From positions 1,922,001-1,986,000 of the forward strand of contig NZ_CP085725.1 in NCBI RefSeq assembly GCF_036840915.1: a stretch of DNA of 64,000 bases. Reading direction: 5' to 3'. The notes under the pieces are model-generated. The model ran no database searches. It had not been told where the DNA came from and worked only from the letters and a program-made list of their open reading frames with translations. Made by a program: the position numbers and the translations under genes. This document shows positions 35,747-44,933 of the stretch, piece by piece. The DNA is from Flavobacterium hankyongi. GTDB lineage: Bacteria > Bacteroidota > Bacteroidia > Flavobacteriales > Flavobacteriaceae. Positions within the stretch are counted from its first letter, which is position 1. The number at the start of each line of letters is the position of its first letter.

Positions 35747-36583
35747 TTATTCATAGAAAAACTGTGTTGTATTATCTAACACTTCATTTCTATCATATAT
35801 TTTTCTTTCTATTGGAAAAAATAACTCATTATAAGTAAATAATCTTTTATAACTTGACACAACCGTTGTCCAAGATCCATTTACATATTCATCAGCAGTA
35901 CGCTTTATATTGTATAGATTTCCATCAGAAGTTATTTCTACATTATCAAATAATTTCTCATACCCTATTATATTAATGGTTGGATTTTTCTTAACATTGA
36001 ATGTATACTCCTCCCATCTATCATTATATCTACCTCCAGCGATTATTGGATAATCAGTATTTATCTGTGAAGATACAGTAGTCCCTGAAAAATAAACTGT
36101 ACCATCTGAAATTATAGTTTCCTGATTATTTGATAAGTTAATACTGAACACTTCATAATCTGCTACCTGTTCATTACCATTAATAAGATGATGATTGTAT
36201 ACCGTCTTTTTTTTAGCAGAAAGAGTTCCTCCAGAATATTCATACTTCATACACTGAGTAATTTTATCATTTTGGTAAGTATATTCTTTTTTTGATTTTA
36301 AAATTGCATTTGAGTAATTTTCTATTTTAGTAATTAAATCTCCAGTATATGTAAATTTAGTTTCATCATTATTTGTACCATCAGCAGTAAGAATTTTGTC
36401 GATTTTATATCCAACATAAAAATAAGTATCAGTTGTTACAACACTTCCTTTTGTTGTAATGGTCTTTTTTAGTAATATATTTCCTGATAGATCTATTTGT
36501 TCTTGAGTGTCAATATCATCACTTGACGAACATGAATTAAGAGCAAATAGTAAAAAACTAAATAGTAGGATAATTTTTTTCAT
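35747..36583 (-). CDS. YD-like lipoprotein, paralogue
   Basis: 278 residues. Lipobox signal MKKIILLFSFLLFALNSCSS. The body resembles its downstream neighbour: ILLKKTITTKGSVVTTDTYF, KFTYTGDLITKIENYSN, EYTYQNDKITQCMKYEYSG, ending LDNTTQFFYE (the neighbour ends STTQFFY). It is a secreted outer-membrane lipoprotein of unknown role. The two genes and their upstream terminators look like a tandem duplication. Confidence 0.75.
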   Translation of the reverse strand: MKKIILLFSFLLFALNSCSSSDDIDTQEQIDLSGNILLKKTITTKGSVVTTDTYFYVGYKIDKILTADGTNNDETKFTYTGDLITKIENYSNAILKSKKEYTYQNDKITQCMKYEYSGGTLSAKKKTVYNHHLINGNEQVADYEVFSINLSNNQETIISDGTVYFSGTTVSSQINTDYPIIAGGRYNDRWEEYTFNVKKNPTINIIGYEKLFDNVEITSDGNLYNIKRTADEYVNGSWTTVVSSYKRLFTYNELFFPIERKIYDRNEVLDNTTQFFYE

Positions 36584-36616
36584 TTAAAGGCTTTTTTTTA
36601 GAATCGCAAAGAAACA

Positions 36617-36650
36617 AAAAAAGCTGAAGGTTAGTTACTCTCAGCTTTTA
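36617..36650 (-). terminator. Terminator behind the decayed alaS fragment
   Basis: On the minus strand AAAAGCTGAGAG...CTTCAGCTTTTT is followed by a T-run, 22 bases after the stop of the alaS-like remnant. It is probably the former terminator of alaS itself; the present alaS has none directly after it. Confidence 0.8.
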
Positions 36651-36671
36651 ATATTTTTTGATCATCTATTA

Positions 36672-36905
36672 TTATTTCACATATTCAACAGCTTTCTCAA
36701 TTGCTTCTTTAATTCCACCAACATTCTTTCCTTTTCCAGATGCAAAGAAAGATTGTCCACCACCATTTCCGTCGATTAGTTTTCCTAATTCACGGATAAC
36801 ATTTCCAGCGTTTAATCCTTTTTCAGCAACTAATTCTTTTGAAATGTGCAGTGAATATTGGCTTATCTTCAGTAACAGCTAAAGGAACCAAGAATAGATC
36901 GTTTT
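36672..36905 (-). pseudogene. Duplicated, decayed 3' end of alaS
   Basis: Read on the minus strand this encodes [20 protein letters not shown] followed by a phenylalanine-containing tail and a stop at 36672-36674. It parallels the last 65 or so codons of the intact alaS at 37536. Over the best 90 bases the two copies are about 92% identical. The 5' part is frameshifted (GTGCAGTG where alaS has GTAGCAGTG) and homology fades by 36905. A terminator lies just after it. Bases 36906-37016 hold nothing recognisable. Confidence 0.85.
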
Positions 36906-37016
36906 ATTTGCAGTAATTCATAAGCCAAAGCTTGGACTATTCTCATGTAAATATACTTGTAAAGCCAAGAAATCAAAGTCATTAAGTCTTGTATTTGAGA
37001 AGCCAATAAAACCCTC

Positions 37017-37517
37017 TTAAAGGTTTATCGTTTTTCTTTTAACATTTCTAACTAAAGATTTATTCTCCATAAATAATTCGAAAACACCTAAATCAGAAAT
37101 AATTATTTTTAAAATACTATAATATTTTTCATTAAACTCGGAATAACAATCGTCTAATAAATCTAATTCCTTTTTATTAATAAAGTCAGTAAATTTTTCA
37201 ACAATTATAATTGCCTCTTTACATTCTGACAAAACTTTTGATGATAATAAATGACTATTTGAATAAAAAATATTTTCAATCTCTTCAACTTTATTATTAA
37301 TTACATCTAAATCAGATTCAGATTTCAATGCTCTTATTAAAAAAGAATTCAAAATATGAAATTCAGAATTAAGACTTCCTAAAACATTAAATTGTTCTTT
37401 GTAAAAATGTTCTCTTAAAAAGTTTCTTCTATTCTTTAATGTAGTGATATAATTAAGTAAGCTAAAAACTAAAGTGGCAATAATACCTAAAGCATAAAGA
37501 GCATCTTTTATATCCAT
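37017..37517 (-). CDS. Small membrane protein between alaS and its duplicated end
   Basis: 166 residues. One N-terminal membrane helix (ALYALGIIATLVFSLLNYIT), a basic stretch (TLKNRRNFLREHFYKEQ), then a helical, acidic body (SDLDVINNKVEEIENIF, ELDLLDDCYSEFNEKYY). No family is recognised. It starts 18 bases after the alaS stop on the same strand and so is likely read with alaS. It is more AT-rich than alaS and sits exactly where alaS continuity was disturbed, so it may be a recent arrival. Confidence 0.65.
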   Translation of the reverse strand: MDIKDALYALGIIATLVFSLLNYITTLKNRRNFLREHFYKEQFNVLGSLNSEFHILNSFLIRALKSESDLDVINNKVEEIENIFYSNSHLLSSKVLSECKEAIIIVEKFTDFINKKELDLLDDCYSEFNEKYYSILKIIISDLGVFELFMENKSLVRNVKRKTINL

Positions 37518-37535
37518 AGAACTACTTTTAAAGCT

Positions 37536-40172
37536 TTATTTCAAAAATTCAATTGCTTTCTCCAAGGCCTCTTTAATTCCATTCACATTTTTCCCTTTTC
37601 CTGAAGCGAAGAAAGGTTGTCCACCACCGTTTCCGTCGATTAGTTTTCCTAATTCTCTGATTACGTTTCCAGCGTTTAATCCTTTTTCAGCGACTAATTC
37701 TTTTGAAATGTAGCAGTGAATGTTTGGCGCATTATCTTCAATCGAAGCTAAGAATACAAACGCGTTTGGTTTTGAAGTTCCAATAGCTTGTGCTAAATCT
37801 TTAGTCGAACTCATAGATAAATCCACTTGTTTTGCTAAAAAGTTAATTCCGTTTACTTCTTGGAAATCGGCAACAAGCGTATTTTTTAATCCTTCTATTT
37901 TTTCTTTTACCAATTGCTCTAATTGTTTTTTCAATTTCGCATTATCATCTTGTAATGAAGTCACCGATTTTAAAACATCTTGTGGGTTTTTCAATACTTC
38001 TTTGATTTCTGCCAAAGTATCTTCTTGATTTTTATAGAAATCTTTCACCGCATCACCTGTAATCGCTTCAATACGACGAATTCCAGCCGCTACAGCTCCT
38101 TCTGAAATAATTTTGAAATGCCAAATATCAGCCGTGTTTTTTACGTGAATTCCACCACATAATTCTTTACTATCTCCAAATTCAATCATACGAACATTGT
38201 CGCCATATTTCTCACCAAATAAAGCCATCGCACCTTTGTCTAACGCTTCTTTGATTGGAATATTTCTGTGTTCTACCAATTGTAATTGCGCTTCGATTTG
38301 TTGATTTACACTTGCTTCTACTTGACGTAATTCTTCATCCGAAACTTTAGCAAAATGCGAGAAGTCAAAACGTAAGTAATTTGGATTTACTAACGAACCT
38401 TTTTGTTCAACATGTGTTCCTAAAATGCTTCTCAAAGCCAAATGCATCAAATGCGTAGCCGAGTGATTTTTAGAAGTTGAAGTTCTTAAATCGGTATTTA
38501 CTTTGGCTACAAATTCAGCTTCCACGTTTTCTGGAAGTTGTTTTGCGAAATGTAATATTAGGTTGTTTTCTTTTTTCGTGTCGATAATTTCGATGGTTTC
38601 GTTTGCCGAAACTAATGTTCCTTTATCACCCACTTGTCCACCACCTTCTGGATAGAACGGCGTTGCATCTAAAACAATTTGGTACAAAACACCATCTTTT
38701 TTAGAATCTACTTTACGAATACGTGTGATTTTAACGTTGTTTTCGGTTTGGTCATAGCCAACAAATGTTTCCACATTTCCGTCTATTAAAACCTTCCAGT
38801 CGTCAGTAGTTACTTCTGAAGCCGCACGAGAACGCGCTTTTTGTTTTTGTAATTCAGTTTCGAATTCGGTTTCGTTAAACGAATAGCCTTTTTCTTTTAA
38901 AATTAAAGCCGTTAAGTCTTTCGGGAAACCAAACGTATCGTACAATTCGAAAACTTTTTCACCCGAAACTTCTTTTCCAGATGTTTCAGCAACTACTTTA
39001 TCTAATAATTGTAATCCTTGTTCCAAAGTTCTTAAGAAAGACGCTTCTTCTTCGCGAATTACATTGGTAACCAATTGTTGTTGCGATTTAATCTCAGGGA
39101 AAAATTCGCCCATTTGATTCGCTAAAACTTCCACTAATTTATTGATGAAAGGTTCTTTCGTCCCTAAAAACGTAAATCCGTAACGAATCGCACGACGTAA
39201 AATTCTACGAATTACATAACCAGCACCTGTATTCGAAGGTAATTGACCGTCAGCAATAGCAAAAGCTACCGCACGAACGTGGTCTACAATTACACGAATC
39301 GCAATATTGGTTTTGTTTTGTTCTTCTGATATATTTTTAACTTCGTTTGAAGTATATTTTAATCCTGTAATTTCCTCAACTTTCGCGATAAGCGGCGTGA
39401 AAACATCCGTATCGTAATTTGAAGTTACATTTTGCATCGCCATACACAAACGCTCAAATCCCATTCCGGTATCTACGTGTTGTGCTGGTAATTTTTCTAA
39501 CGAACCATCCGCTTTACGGTTGAATTCCATAAATACGTTGTTCCAAATTTCCACTACTTGCGGATGATCAGCATTCACTAATTCTCTTCCTGAAACAGCA
39601 TTTCTTTCAGCATCAGTTCTTAAATCGATATGAATTTCCGAACATGGACCACACGGACCTTGGTCGCCCATTTCCCAGAAATTGTCTTTTTTATTTCCTA
39701 AAATGATACGGTCTTCCGAAACGTATTGTTTCCAAATATCAAACGCTTCTTGGTCAAATGGAACGTTCTCTGCTGGATTTCCTTCAAAAACAGAAACATA
39801 CAAACGGTCTTTGTCTAATTTCAACACTTCAGTTAAGAATTCCCAAGCCCAAGCCAATGCTTCTTTCTTGAAATAATCGCCAAAAGACCAGTTCCCTAGC
39901 ATTTCAAACATGGTGTGGTGATAGGTGTCAAAACCTACATCTTCTAAATCATTGTGTTTACCAGAAACACGAAGACATTTTTGCGTATCGGCGATTCTAG
40001 GACTTTTTGGAGTTCCATTACCTAAAAAATATTCTTTGAATTGGGCCATTCCCGAGTTGTTGAACATCAAAGTTGGGTCGTCTTTTAAAACGATTGGCGC
40101 AGAAGGAACAATTAAATGTCCTTTAGATTCAAAAAAATTAAGGTATGCCTTACGAATGTCTTGTGATTTCAT
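37536..40172 (-). CDS. alaS: Alanine-tRNA ligase
   Basis: 878 residues, the usual full length. It charges tRNA-Ala in the cytosol. Visible parts are the class II catalytic core ([52 protein letters not shown]), the editing-domain zinc motif HSATHLMH (about 569) with CGGIHV (about 672), an oligomerisation coiled coil ([19 protein letters not shown]) and the C-Ala domain ending AIEFLK. Its 3' end is the younger of two copies; the older remnant lies at 36672-36905. A TAnnTTTG promoter lies upstream. Confidence 0.97.
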   Translation of the reverse strand: MKSQDIRKAYLNFFESKGHLIVPSAPIVLKDDPTLMFNNSGMAQFKEYFLGNGTPKSPRIADTQKCLRVSGKHNDLEDVGFDTYHHTMFEMLGNWSFGDYFKKEALAWAWEFLTEVLKLDKDRLYVSVFEGNPAENVPFDQEAFDIWKQYVSEDRIILGNKKDNFWEMGDQGPCGPCSEIHIDLRTDAERNAVSGRELVNADHPQVVEIWNNVFMEFNRKADGSLEKLPAQHVDTGMGFERLCMAMQNVTSNYDTDVFTPLIAKVEEITGLKYTSNEVKNISEEQNKTNIAIRVIVDHVRAVAFAIADGQLPSNTGAGYVIRRILRRAIRYGFTFLGTKEPFINKLVEVLANQMGEFFPEIKSQQQLVTNVIREEEASFLRTLEQGLQLLDKVVAETSGKEVSGEKVFELYDTFGFPKDLTALILKEKGYSFNETEFETELQKQKARSRAASEVTTDDWKVLIDGNVETFVGYDQTENNVKITRIRKVDSKKDGVLYQIVLDATPFYPEGGGQVGDKGTLVSANETIEIIDTKKENNLILHFAKQLPENVEAEFVAKVNTDLRTSTSKNHSATHLMHLALRSILGTHVEQKGSLVNPNYLRFDFSHFAKVSDEELRQVEASVNQQIEAQLQLVEHRNIPIKEALDKGAMALFGEKYGDNVRMIEFGDSKELCGGIHVKNTADIWHFKIISEGAVAAGIRRIEAITGDAVKDFYKNQEDTLAEIKEVLKNPQDVLKSVTSLQDDNAKLKKQLEQLVKEKIEGLKNTLVADFQEVNGINFLAKQVDLSMSSTKDLAQAIGTSKPNAFVFLASIEDNAPNIHCYISKELVAEKGLNAGNVIRELGKLIDGNGGGQPFFASGKGKNVNGIKEALEKAIEFLK

Positions 40173-40211
40173 TATTTGGCTAATATTTTGTTACTTTGTG
40201 ATAATTGTGTG

Positions 40212-40219
40212 CAAAAATA
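40212..40219 (-). promoter_or_regulatory. -7 element of the alaS promoter
   Basis: TATTTTTG on the minus strand matches TAnnTTTG, 40 bases before the alaS start, inside the 63-base divergent gap shared with the M23 peptidase gene. No clear -33 TTG is seen. Confidence 0.45.
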
Positions 40220-40235
40220 GTACATTTTTTAAAGA

Positions 40236-41207
40236 ATGGGGAAAGTAAAATATTATTTCGACACTGAAAGTTTAGCCTATCGAAAAATTAAACCGAAAAA
40301 AGGAAGAAACTTAGGCTTCGCTGCACTTTTCTTATTGGCTTCGGCTCTTTTTGGTTTCCTATGTTTTTTTGTGCTTTCAAACACAAAATATTTTGAAACT
40401 CCAAAAGACAAAATCCAAGCTCGAGAAATAGAAAACCTAAAGCTAAACTACACAATTCTTAACCAAAAAATCAACGAACTAGACGAGGTGCTTGGAAATG
40501 TTCAAGAGCGTGATAAAAATATTTACAAAGTTTACTTTAATGCCACTCCTACTCAAATAGAGAAAGATAGCATTAACAGCAAAATCACTTTTAGAGAATT
40601 GTTAAAACTCAATAATGAGCAAATTATTGAAAAAACAAATGGGCGTGTTGCACAAATTTCAAAAGAGTTAGCAACACAATCGAAATCTCTTGACGAAATT
40701 CTAAAGTTAGCTAAGAGAAAAGAAAAATTTCTTTCTTCCATACCTGCTATTCAACCTGTAAAAAATGAGCATTTAAAACATATGGCTTCTGGTTTTGGTT
40801 ACCGAAGCGACCCTTTTACTAAAGCTAGAAAAATGCATAAAGGAATGGATTTCACCTCTCCAACAGGAACACCTGTTTATGCTACTGGTGACGGAGTTGT
40901 TCGTAGAGCCGATGCTGGAGCTTCAGGATTTGGAAATCATATTGTGATTACTCATGGATTTGGCTATGAAACACTATATGCACATTTGAGCCGATACAAT
41001 TGCAGACCAGGAAAAAGAGTTAAACGAGGTGATGTCATTGGGTTTGTAGGCAGTACAGGTCGTAGTCAAGCACCACATTTACATTATGAAGTACACAAAG
41101 GAGGAAGTGTTGTAAACCCAATCAACTTTTATTACGGAAATATTTCGGCAGTGGAATATACTGCAATTGCTAAACTTGCTACGCAAGAAAATCAATCTTT
41201 AGACTAA
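40236..41207 (+). CDS. M23-family peptidase (membrane-anchored, LytM type)
   Basis: 323 residues. Short cytosolic N-terminus, one membrane helix (LGFAALFLLASALFGFLCFFVL), a coiled coil (about 70-175), then an M23 domain. Zinc ligands are visible: H201 and D205 in HKGMDF and the HLH at 281-283 in HLHYEV. It probably cleaves peptidoglycan cross-links or regulates an amidase in the periplasm. It is divergent from alaS and overlaps the MerR gene by one base (TAATG), indicating coupling. Confidence 0.92.
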   Translation: MGKVKYYFDTESLAYRKIKPKKGRNLGFAALFLLASALFGFLCFFVLSNTKYFETPKDKIQAREIENLKLNYTILNQKINELDEVLGNVQERDKNIYKVYFNATPTQIEKDSINSKITFRELLKLNNEQIIEKTNGRVAQISKELATQSKSLDEILKLAKRKEKFLSSIPAIQPVKNEHLKHMASGFGYRSDPFTKARKMHKGMDFTSPTGTPVYATGDGVVRRADAGASGFGNHIVITHGFGYETLYAHLSRYNCRPGKRVKRGDVIGFVGSTGRSQAPHLHYEVHKGGSVVNPINFYYGNISAVEYTAIAKLATQENQSLD

Positions 41208-41536
41208 TGCATATTAATCTTCCAGAAAAATTATACTACAGCATGGGCGAAATTGCTAAGGCTTTTAACGTAAACCAATCGTTAATTCGTTTTTGGGATA
41301 AAGAATTTGATATTTTAAAGCCAAAGAAAAACGCTAAAGGAAACCGCATGTTCACTCCTGAAGATGTAAAAAATCTTCAATTAATTTATCATTTGGTAAA
41401 AGAACGTGGCTTTACTCTTGAAGGGGCTAAAATTCATTTAAAAGAAGGTCAGAAAAAAACTTTAGACAAATTTGATATTGTAAGTAAGCTTGAAAATATC
41501 AAAATCCAACTCATAAACATTAAAAATGAACTATAA
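41207..41536 (+). CDS. MerR-family transcriptional regulator
   Basis: 109 residues. It has a single MerR-type winged HTH (YYSMGEIAKAFNVNQSLIRF, then FDILKPKKNAKGNRMFTPED and LIYHLVKERGFTLEGAK), followed by only a short helix (KFDIVSKLENIKIQLINIK) and no effector-binding domain. It is a DNA-binding regulator whose target may be its own operon with the M23 peptidase. The start overlaps the upstream stop by one base. Confidence 0.9.
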   Translation: MHINLPEKLYYSMGEIAKAFNVNQSLIRFWDKEFDILKPKKNAKGNRMFTPEDVKNLQLIYHLVKERGFTLEGAKIHLKEGQKKTLDKFDIVSKLENIKIQLINIKNEL

Positions 41537-41600
41537 TTTGTAACTTTTTAAAACAAATTACGTTTAATTACTATAAATTAACTTAAAAAACAAAACGAAT

Positions 41601-42218
41601 ATGAGAAAATGGTTAATTCCTGTTGGAATAATTTTAGTTGCTGTATTTGCATTATACAGCTGGGCAAAAGGAGTAAACAATACTGCCGTAACTTTAAGTG
41701 AAGGAATTAAAGAGTCTTGGGGGAATGTAGAAACTTCATATCAAAGAAGAAATGACCTTATAGGTAACTTGGTTAAAACGGTAAAAGGTGCTGCTGATTT
41801 TGAAAAATCAACTTTAGAAGCTGTTATCAAGGCTAGATCTGAAGCTACATCAGTAAAAATTGATCCAGCTAATATTACACCTGAACAATTAGCACAATTC
41901 AATCAAGCACAAGGAAATTTAAACAGCTCTTTATCCAGATTACTTGTTACAGTTGAGCAATATCCTGATTTAAAAGCAAACCAAAACTTCTTAAAATTAC
42001 AAGATGAATTGGCAAGTACTGAAAATCAAATTTTAACAGCTCGTACACGTTTTAACGAAGCTGTGAAACCATACAACACTCACATCAAAACTTTCCCTAA
42101 CAGCTTGTTAGCAGGTATGTTTGGATTTACAGAAAAAGCATATTTTGATGCTGTTGCAGGTGCTGAAAAAGCTCCCGAAGTAGAATTCAACTTTGACAAC
42201 AAAGAAGATAAAAAATAA
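41601..42218 (+). CDS. lemA: LemA family protein
   Basis: 205 residues. An N-terminal membrane helix (WLIPVGIILVAVFALYSWA) is followed by the LemA signature (ESWGNVETSYQRRNDLIGNL, VKTVKGAADFEKSTLEAVI) and a helical bundle ending SLLAGMFGFTEKAYFDA. It is membrane-anchored with a periplasmic helical domain. LemA genes often travel with TPM-domain genes, as here: the next three are TPM, the first overlapping by one base. Confidence 0.92.
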   Translation: MRKWLIPVGIILVAVFALYSWAKGVNNTAVTLSEGIKESWGNVETSYQRRNDLIGNLVKTVKGAADFEKSTLEAVIKARSEATSVKIDPANITPEQLAQFNQAQGNLNSSLSRLLVTVEQYPDLKANQNFLKLQDELASTENQILTARTRFNEAVKPYNTHIKTFPNSLLAGMFGFTEKAYFDAVAGAEKAPEVEFNFDNKEDKK

Positions 42219-42655
42219 TGTCTGTTACAGAAGATTTTCTAACAAGCCAAGAGGAACAAGCCATTGTTGATGCTATACACACGGCCGAAAAAAATACTTC
42301 TGGCGAAATTAGAGTTCATATAGAAGCAAAAAATGAGAAACCTCCGTTCGATAGAGCCAAGGAGGTTTTCTTTACCCTTAACATGAATGCTACTTTAGCT
42401 AGAAACGGAGTCCTTTTCTATGTAAATGTCTCTAATAAATCGTTTGTTATTTTAGGTGACGAAGGTATTAATACTGTCGTTGAAGATGATTTTTGGGACT
42501 GTACTAAAGACATCGTTCTCCAACATTTTAAAGAGAAAAAGTTTAAGGATGGATTAGTAGCTGGAATACTTAGAGCTGGAGAAAGACTAAAAACTTATTT
42601 CCCATTTCATCCTGATGACACAAACGAATTATCTAACGAAATTTCTAAATCATAA
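42218..42655 (+). CDS. TPM-domain protein, no signal peptide
   Basis: 145 residues consisting of one TPM domain (FLTSQEEQAIVDAIHTAEKN, SGEIRVHIEAKNE, GVLFYVNVSNKSFVILGDEG, LVAGILRAGERLKTYFPF). No signal peptide or membrane helix is present, in contrast to the next two TPM genes. It overlaps lemA by one base and is immediately followed by the next gene. The TPM fold is linked to phosphatase activity in plant TLP18.3 and to photosystem repair; the bacterial role is unclear. Confidence 0.88.
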   Translation: MSVTEDFLTSQEEQAIVDAIHTAEKNTSGEIRVHIEAKNEKPPFDRAKEVFFTLNMNATLARNGVLFYVNVSNKSFVILGDEGINTVVEDDFWDCTKDIVLQHFKEKKFKDGLVAGILRAGERLKTYFPFHPDDTNELSNEISKS

Positions 42656-43459
42656 ATGATACAATTTGTATTAAGAATGGTAAAACTAATAGTAATGTTA
42701 ACTATTTTATTGTTGCATTACGTTGGATTTTCCCAGTACACAATACCTGAAGTTCCTAAATTTCAAACCAGTGTTTATGATTATGCTAATTTGCTTCAAG
42801 AAAACGAAAAACAGCAACTTGAAAACAAATTAGTCAAATATTCCGACTCTACTACAACTCAAATAGTTGCCATTACTATTGATGATTTAAAAGGCGAAGA
42901 TATTAGTCAACTCGCTACAAAATGGGCACATACTTGGGGAATTGGTCAAGCTAAAGAAGATAATGGAATTTTAATTCTACTTTCTAAAAATGACAGAAAA
43001 ATACACATTGTAAACGGATATGGTGTTGAAGATCGAATGACTGCTGGAATAACTGGCGAAATTATACGCAATGTTATAGTTCCTGAATTTAAAGCAGGTA
43101 GTTATTATAATGGTCTTGATAAAGGAGTCGATGCTATTTTTGATGTTTTAAAAGGAAAATACAAAGGCGAAAGAAAAAAAGACAATGACGATGGAAGTGC
43201 TGGAGTATTTATTATCATTTTAATATTTATAATTATAATTATAATTTTATCCAATCGCAACCGAAGAGGTGGAGGTGGAAACGGAGGACGTTTTTCTGGA
43301 CCAGATTTAGCCGACATAATCATTTTAAGTAGTCTAGGGCGTAGCTCATCAGGAGGTGGCTGGTCATCAGGCGGCGGTTTTGGAGGAGGATCTGGAGGCT
43401 TTGGCGGAGGCTTTGGCGGCGGAGGTTTCTCTGGTGGTGGAGCTGGCGGAAGCTGGTAA
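42656..43459 (+). CDS. TPM-domain protein with glycine-rich tail (YgcG-like)
   Basis: 267 residues. Signal sequence (LIVMLTILLLHYVGFSQ), TPM domain (VYDYANLLQENEKQQLENKL, TTQIVAITIDDLKGEDI, DNGILILLSKNDRKIHIVNG), one membrane helix (GVFIIILIFIIIIIIL), then a Gly/Ser-rich cytosolic tail of about 65 residues ending GGAGGSW. The YgcG architecture is typical beside LemA. It is a membrane-anchored periplasmic TPM domain. It starts right after the previous stop (TAAATG). Confidence 0.9.
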   Translation: MIQFVLRMVKLIVMLTILLLHYVGFSQYTIPEVPKFQTSVYDYANLLQENEKQQLENKLVKYSDSTTTQIVAITIDDLKGEDISQLATKWAHTWGIGQAKEDNGILILLSKNDRKIHIVNGYGVEDRMTAGITGEIIRNVIVPEFKAGSYYNGLDKGVDAIFDVLKGKYKGERKKDNDDGSAGVFIIILIFIIIIIILSNRNRRGGGGNGGRFSGPDLADIIILSSLGRSSSGGGWSSGGGFGGGSGGFGGGFGGGGFSGGGAGGSW

Positions 43460-43475
43460 TTCTTAAAATTACACT

Positions 43476-43964
43476 ATGAAATACATTCAAGTTTTCACTG
43501 TTTTTTTATTAATTCTATTAAACAATTGTAATTCATTTTCACAAGAAAAAGAATTTCCAAAGCAAATTGGATATGTAAATGACTTTCAAAATATCTTTAA
43601 TGAAGATGAAAAAAATGATTTGGAGAATATAATTTCTGATTATGAAAAAAAATCATCAAATGAAATTGTAATAATTAGCATCGATTTTGATGGAAGTCAG
43701 GAAGAATTTAAGACTTATACCTTAAATCTTTCTAATCATTGGGCTGTTGGAAAACAAAATAAAGATAATGGCTTGACAATTTCAATCAGTTCCAAAGAAA
43801 AGCTAATCCGAATTAACACTGGAACACAAACCCAAAACATTCTGACTGACTCAATTTGTAACAACATTCTACAGCAGACAATCATTCCTGAATTTAAAAA
43901 AGGCAGTTATTATAATGGAGTTAAAAAAGGTATCGAAAATCTTATAAAAGTTTGGAAGAATTAA
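43476..43964 (+). CDS. Short secreted TPM-domain paralogue
   Basis: 162 residues. Signal peptide (IQVFTVFLLILLNNCNSFSQ), then a TPM domain only (YVNDFQNIFNEDEKNDLENI, SNEIVIISIDFDGSQEEFK, NLSNHWAVGKQNKDNGLTIS). It lacks the membrane helix and glycine tail of the preceding gene, of which it looks like a reduced paralogue. It lies 16 bases after that gene, as the last of the LemA-TPM cluster. Confidence 0.85.
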   Translation: MKYIQVFTVFLLILLNNCNSFSQEKEFPKQIGYVNDFQNIFNEDEKNDLENIISDYEKKSSNEIVIISIDFDGSQEEFKTYTLNLSNHWAVGKQNKDNGLTISISSKEKLIRINTGTQTQNILTDSICNNILQQTIIPEFKKGSYYNGVKKGIENLIKVWKN

Positions 43965-43975
43965 AGATAAATAAC

Positions 43976-44761
43976 TCATCTCACTTTACTCCTCATAACA
44001 AAATAATGCAGTAAAGTTGGAAAGAAACGCTTAAAATATATACCAAGCGTTTCTTTTCTTCCTATGTAAACTTCAAATTTTTGCTTTTCAATAGCTTTAA
44101 CCATTTTTTGAGCAAAAGCAGAAACTGACAATCCATTTTTTGTCGCTTCATCATCGGTTATTTGTTTTGAGCCATCTGCAGTTAAGGCATTTTTAGCCAC
44201 ATTGGTCTGAATAAACCCAGGACAAATCATTGTTACACTAATTCCGTCTTTTTGATGCTCCATTCGCAACACATCAAAAAAACCATGCAAAGCGTGCTTT
44301 GCTCCACAATAACCAGAACGATAAGGTGAACCAAATTTCCCCATCAAACTGGTTACGACAGCAAAATGTCCGGACTGATTCTCAATAAAATGTGGAAGGA
44401 TGGCTTTTGCTAGAGCGACATTGGCCAAATAATCTACTTCAATAAGTTTTTTGTCTACTTCAAAACTAGTTTCTACAATCAAGGAACGTTGGCTCACACC
44501 TCCATTACATATTAGTACATCTATCTTTCCGAATAACGAAATTGCTTTGGCGACATTATTTTTAGTATTATCAAAATCGGCTAAATCAAAAGACAAAATT
44601 TCAGTTGTCACATTACAGTTTCCTTTTACTCTTTCAAGCTCTGTAACATTACGCCCAGAAAGAATAAGTCTGCAATTCTTTTTTGCTAATTCATAAGCCA
44701 AGCCCTCTCCTATTCCCGAAGAAGCTCCCGTTATCCAAACAATTTTGTCTCTGATATCCAT
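43976..44761 (-). CDS. Short-chain dehydrogenase/reductase
   Basis: 261 residues. Rossmann cofactor motif TGASSGIG (residues 11-18), SFDLADF (base-binding Asp), CNGGVSQ in place of NNAG, and the catalytic YCGAKHAL (Tyr near 150). A C-terminal extension (ETLGIYFKRFFPTLLHYFVM) suggests membrane association. It is probably an NAD(P)-dependent reductase; the substrate is unknown. It converges with the last TPM gene with 11 bases between them. Confidence 0.9.
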   Translation of the reverse strand: MDIRDKIVWITGASSGIGEGLAYELAKKNCRLILSGRNVTELERVKGNCNVTTEILSFDLADFDNTKNNVAKAISLFGKIDVLICNGGVSQRSLIVETSFEVDKKLIEVDYLANVALAKAILPHFIENQSGHFAVVTSLMGKFGSPYRSGYCGAKHALHGFFDVLRMEHQKDGISVTMICPGFIQTNVAKNALTADGSKQITDDEATKNGLSVSAFAQKMVKAIEKQKFEVYIGRKETLGIYFKRFFPTLLHYFVMRSKVR

Positions 44762-44933
44762 AACGCAATATAACTATATTAACCCTAAGGATATCGTTAA
44801 ATACCTTAAAAAATAGAGTCTTTTTCCTGTATAAAATCAGTTGTTTAACTTGAAACCCAATCCTTTAAAAGAATAAAATTTGTATTTCAACACATTATGA
44901 ATCAAATAATTACAAACTAAAATTTTTAAGATT

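Noticed and set aside
36658..36882. Plus-strand frame of 74 codons beside the lipoprotein genes.
   Set aside because: It is the reverse strand of the decayed alaS fragment.
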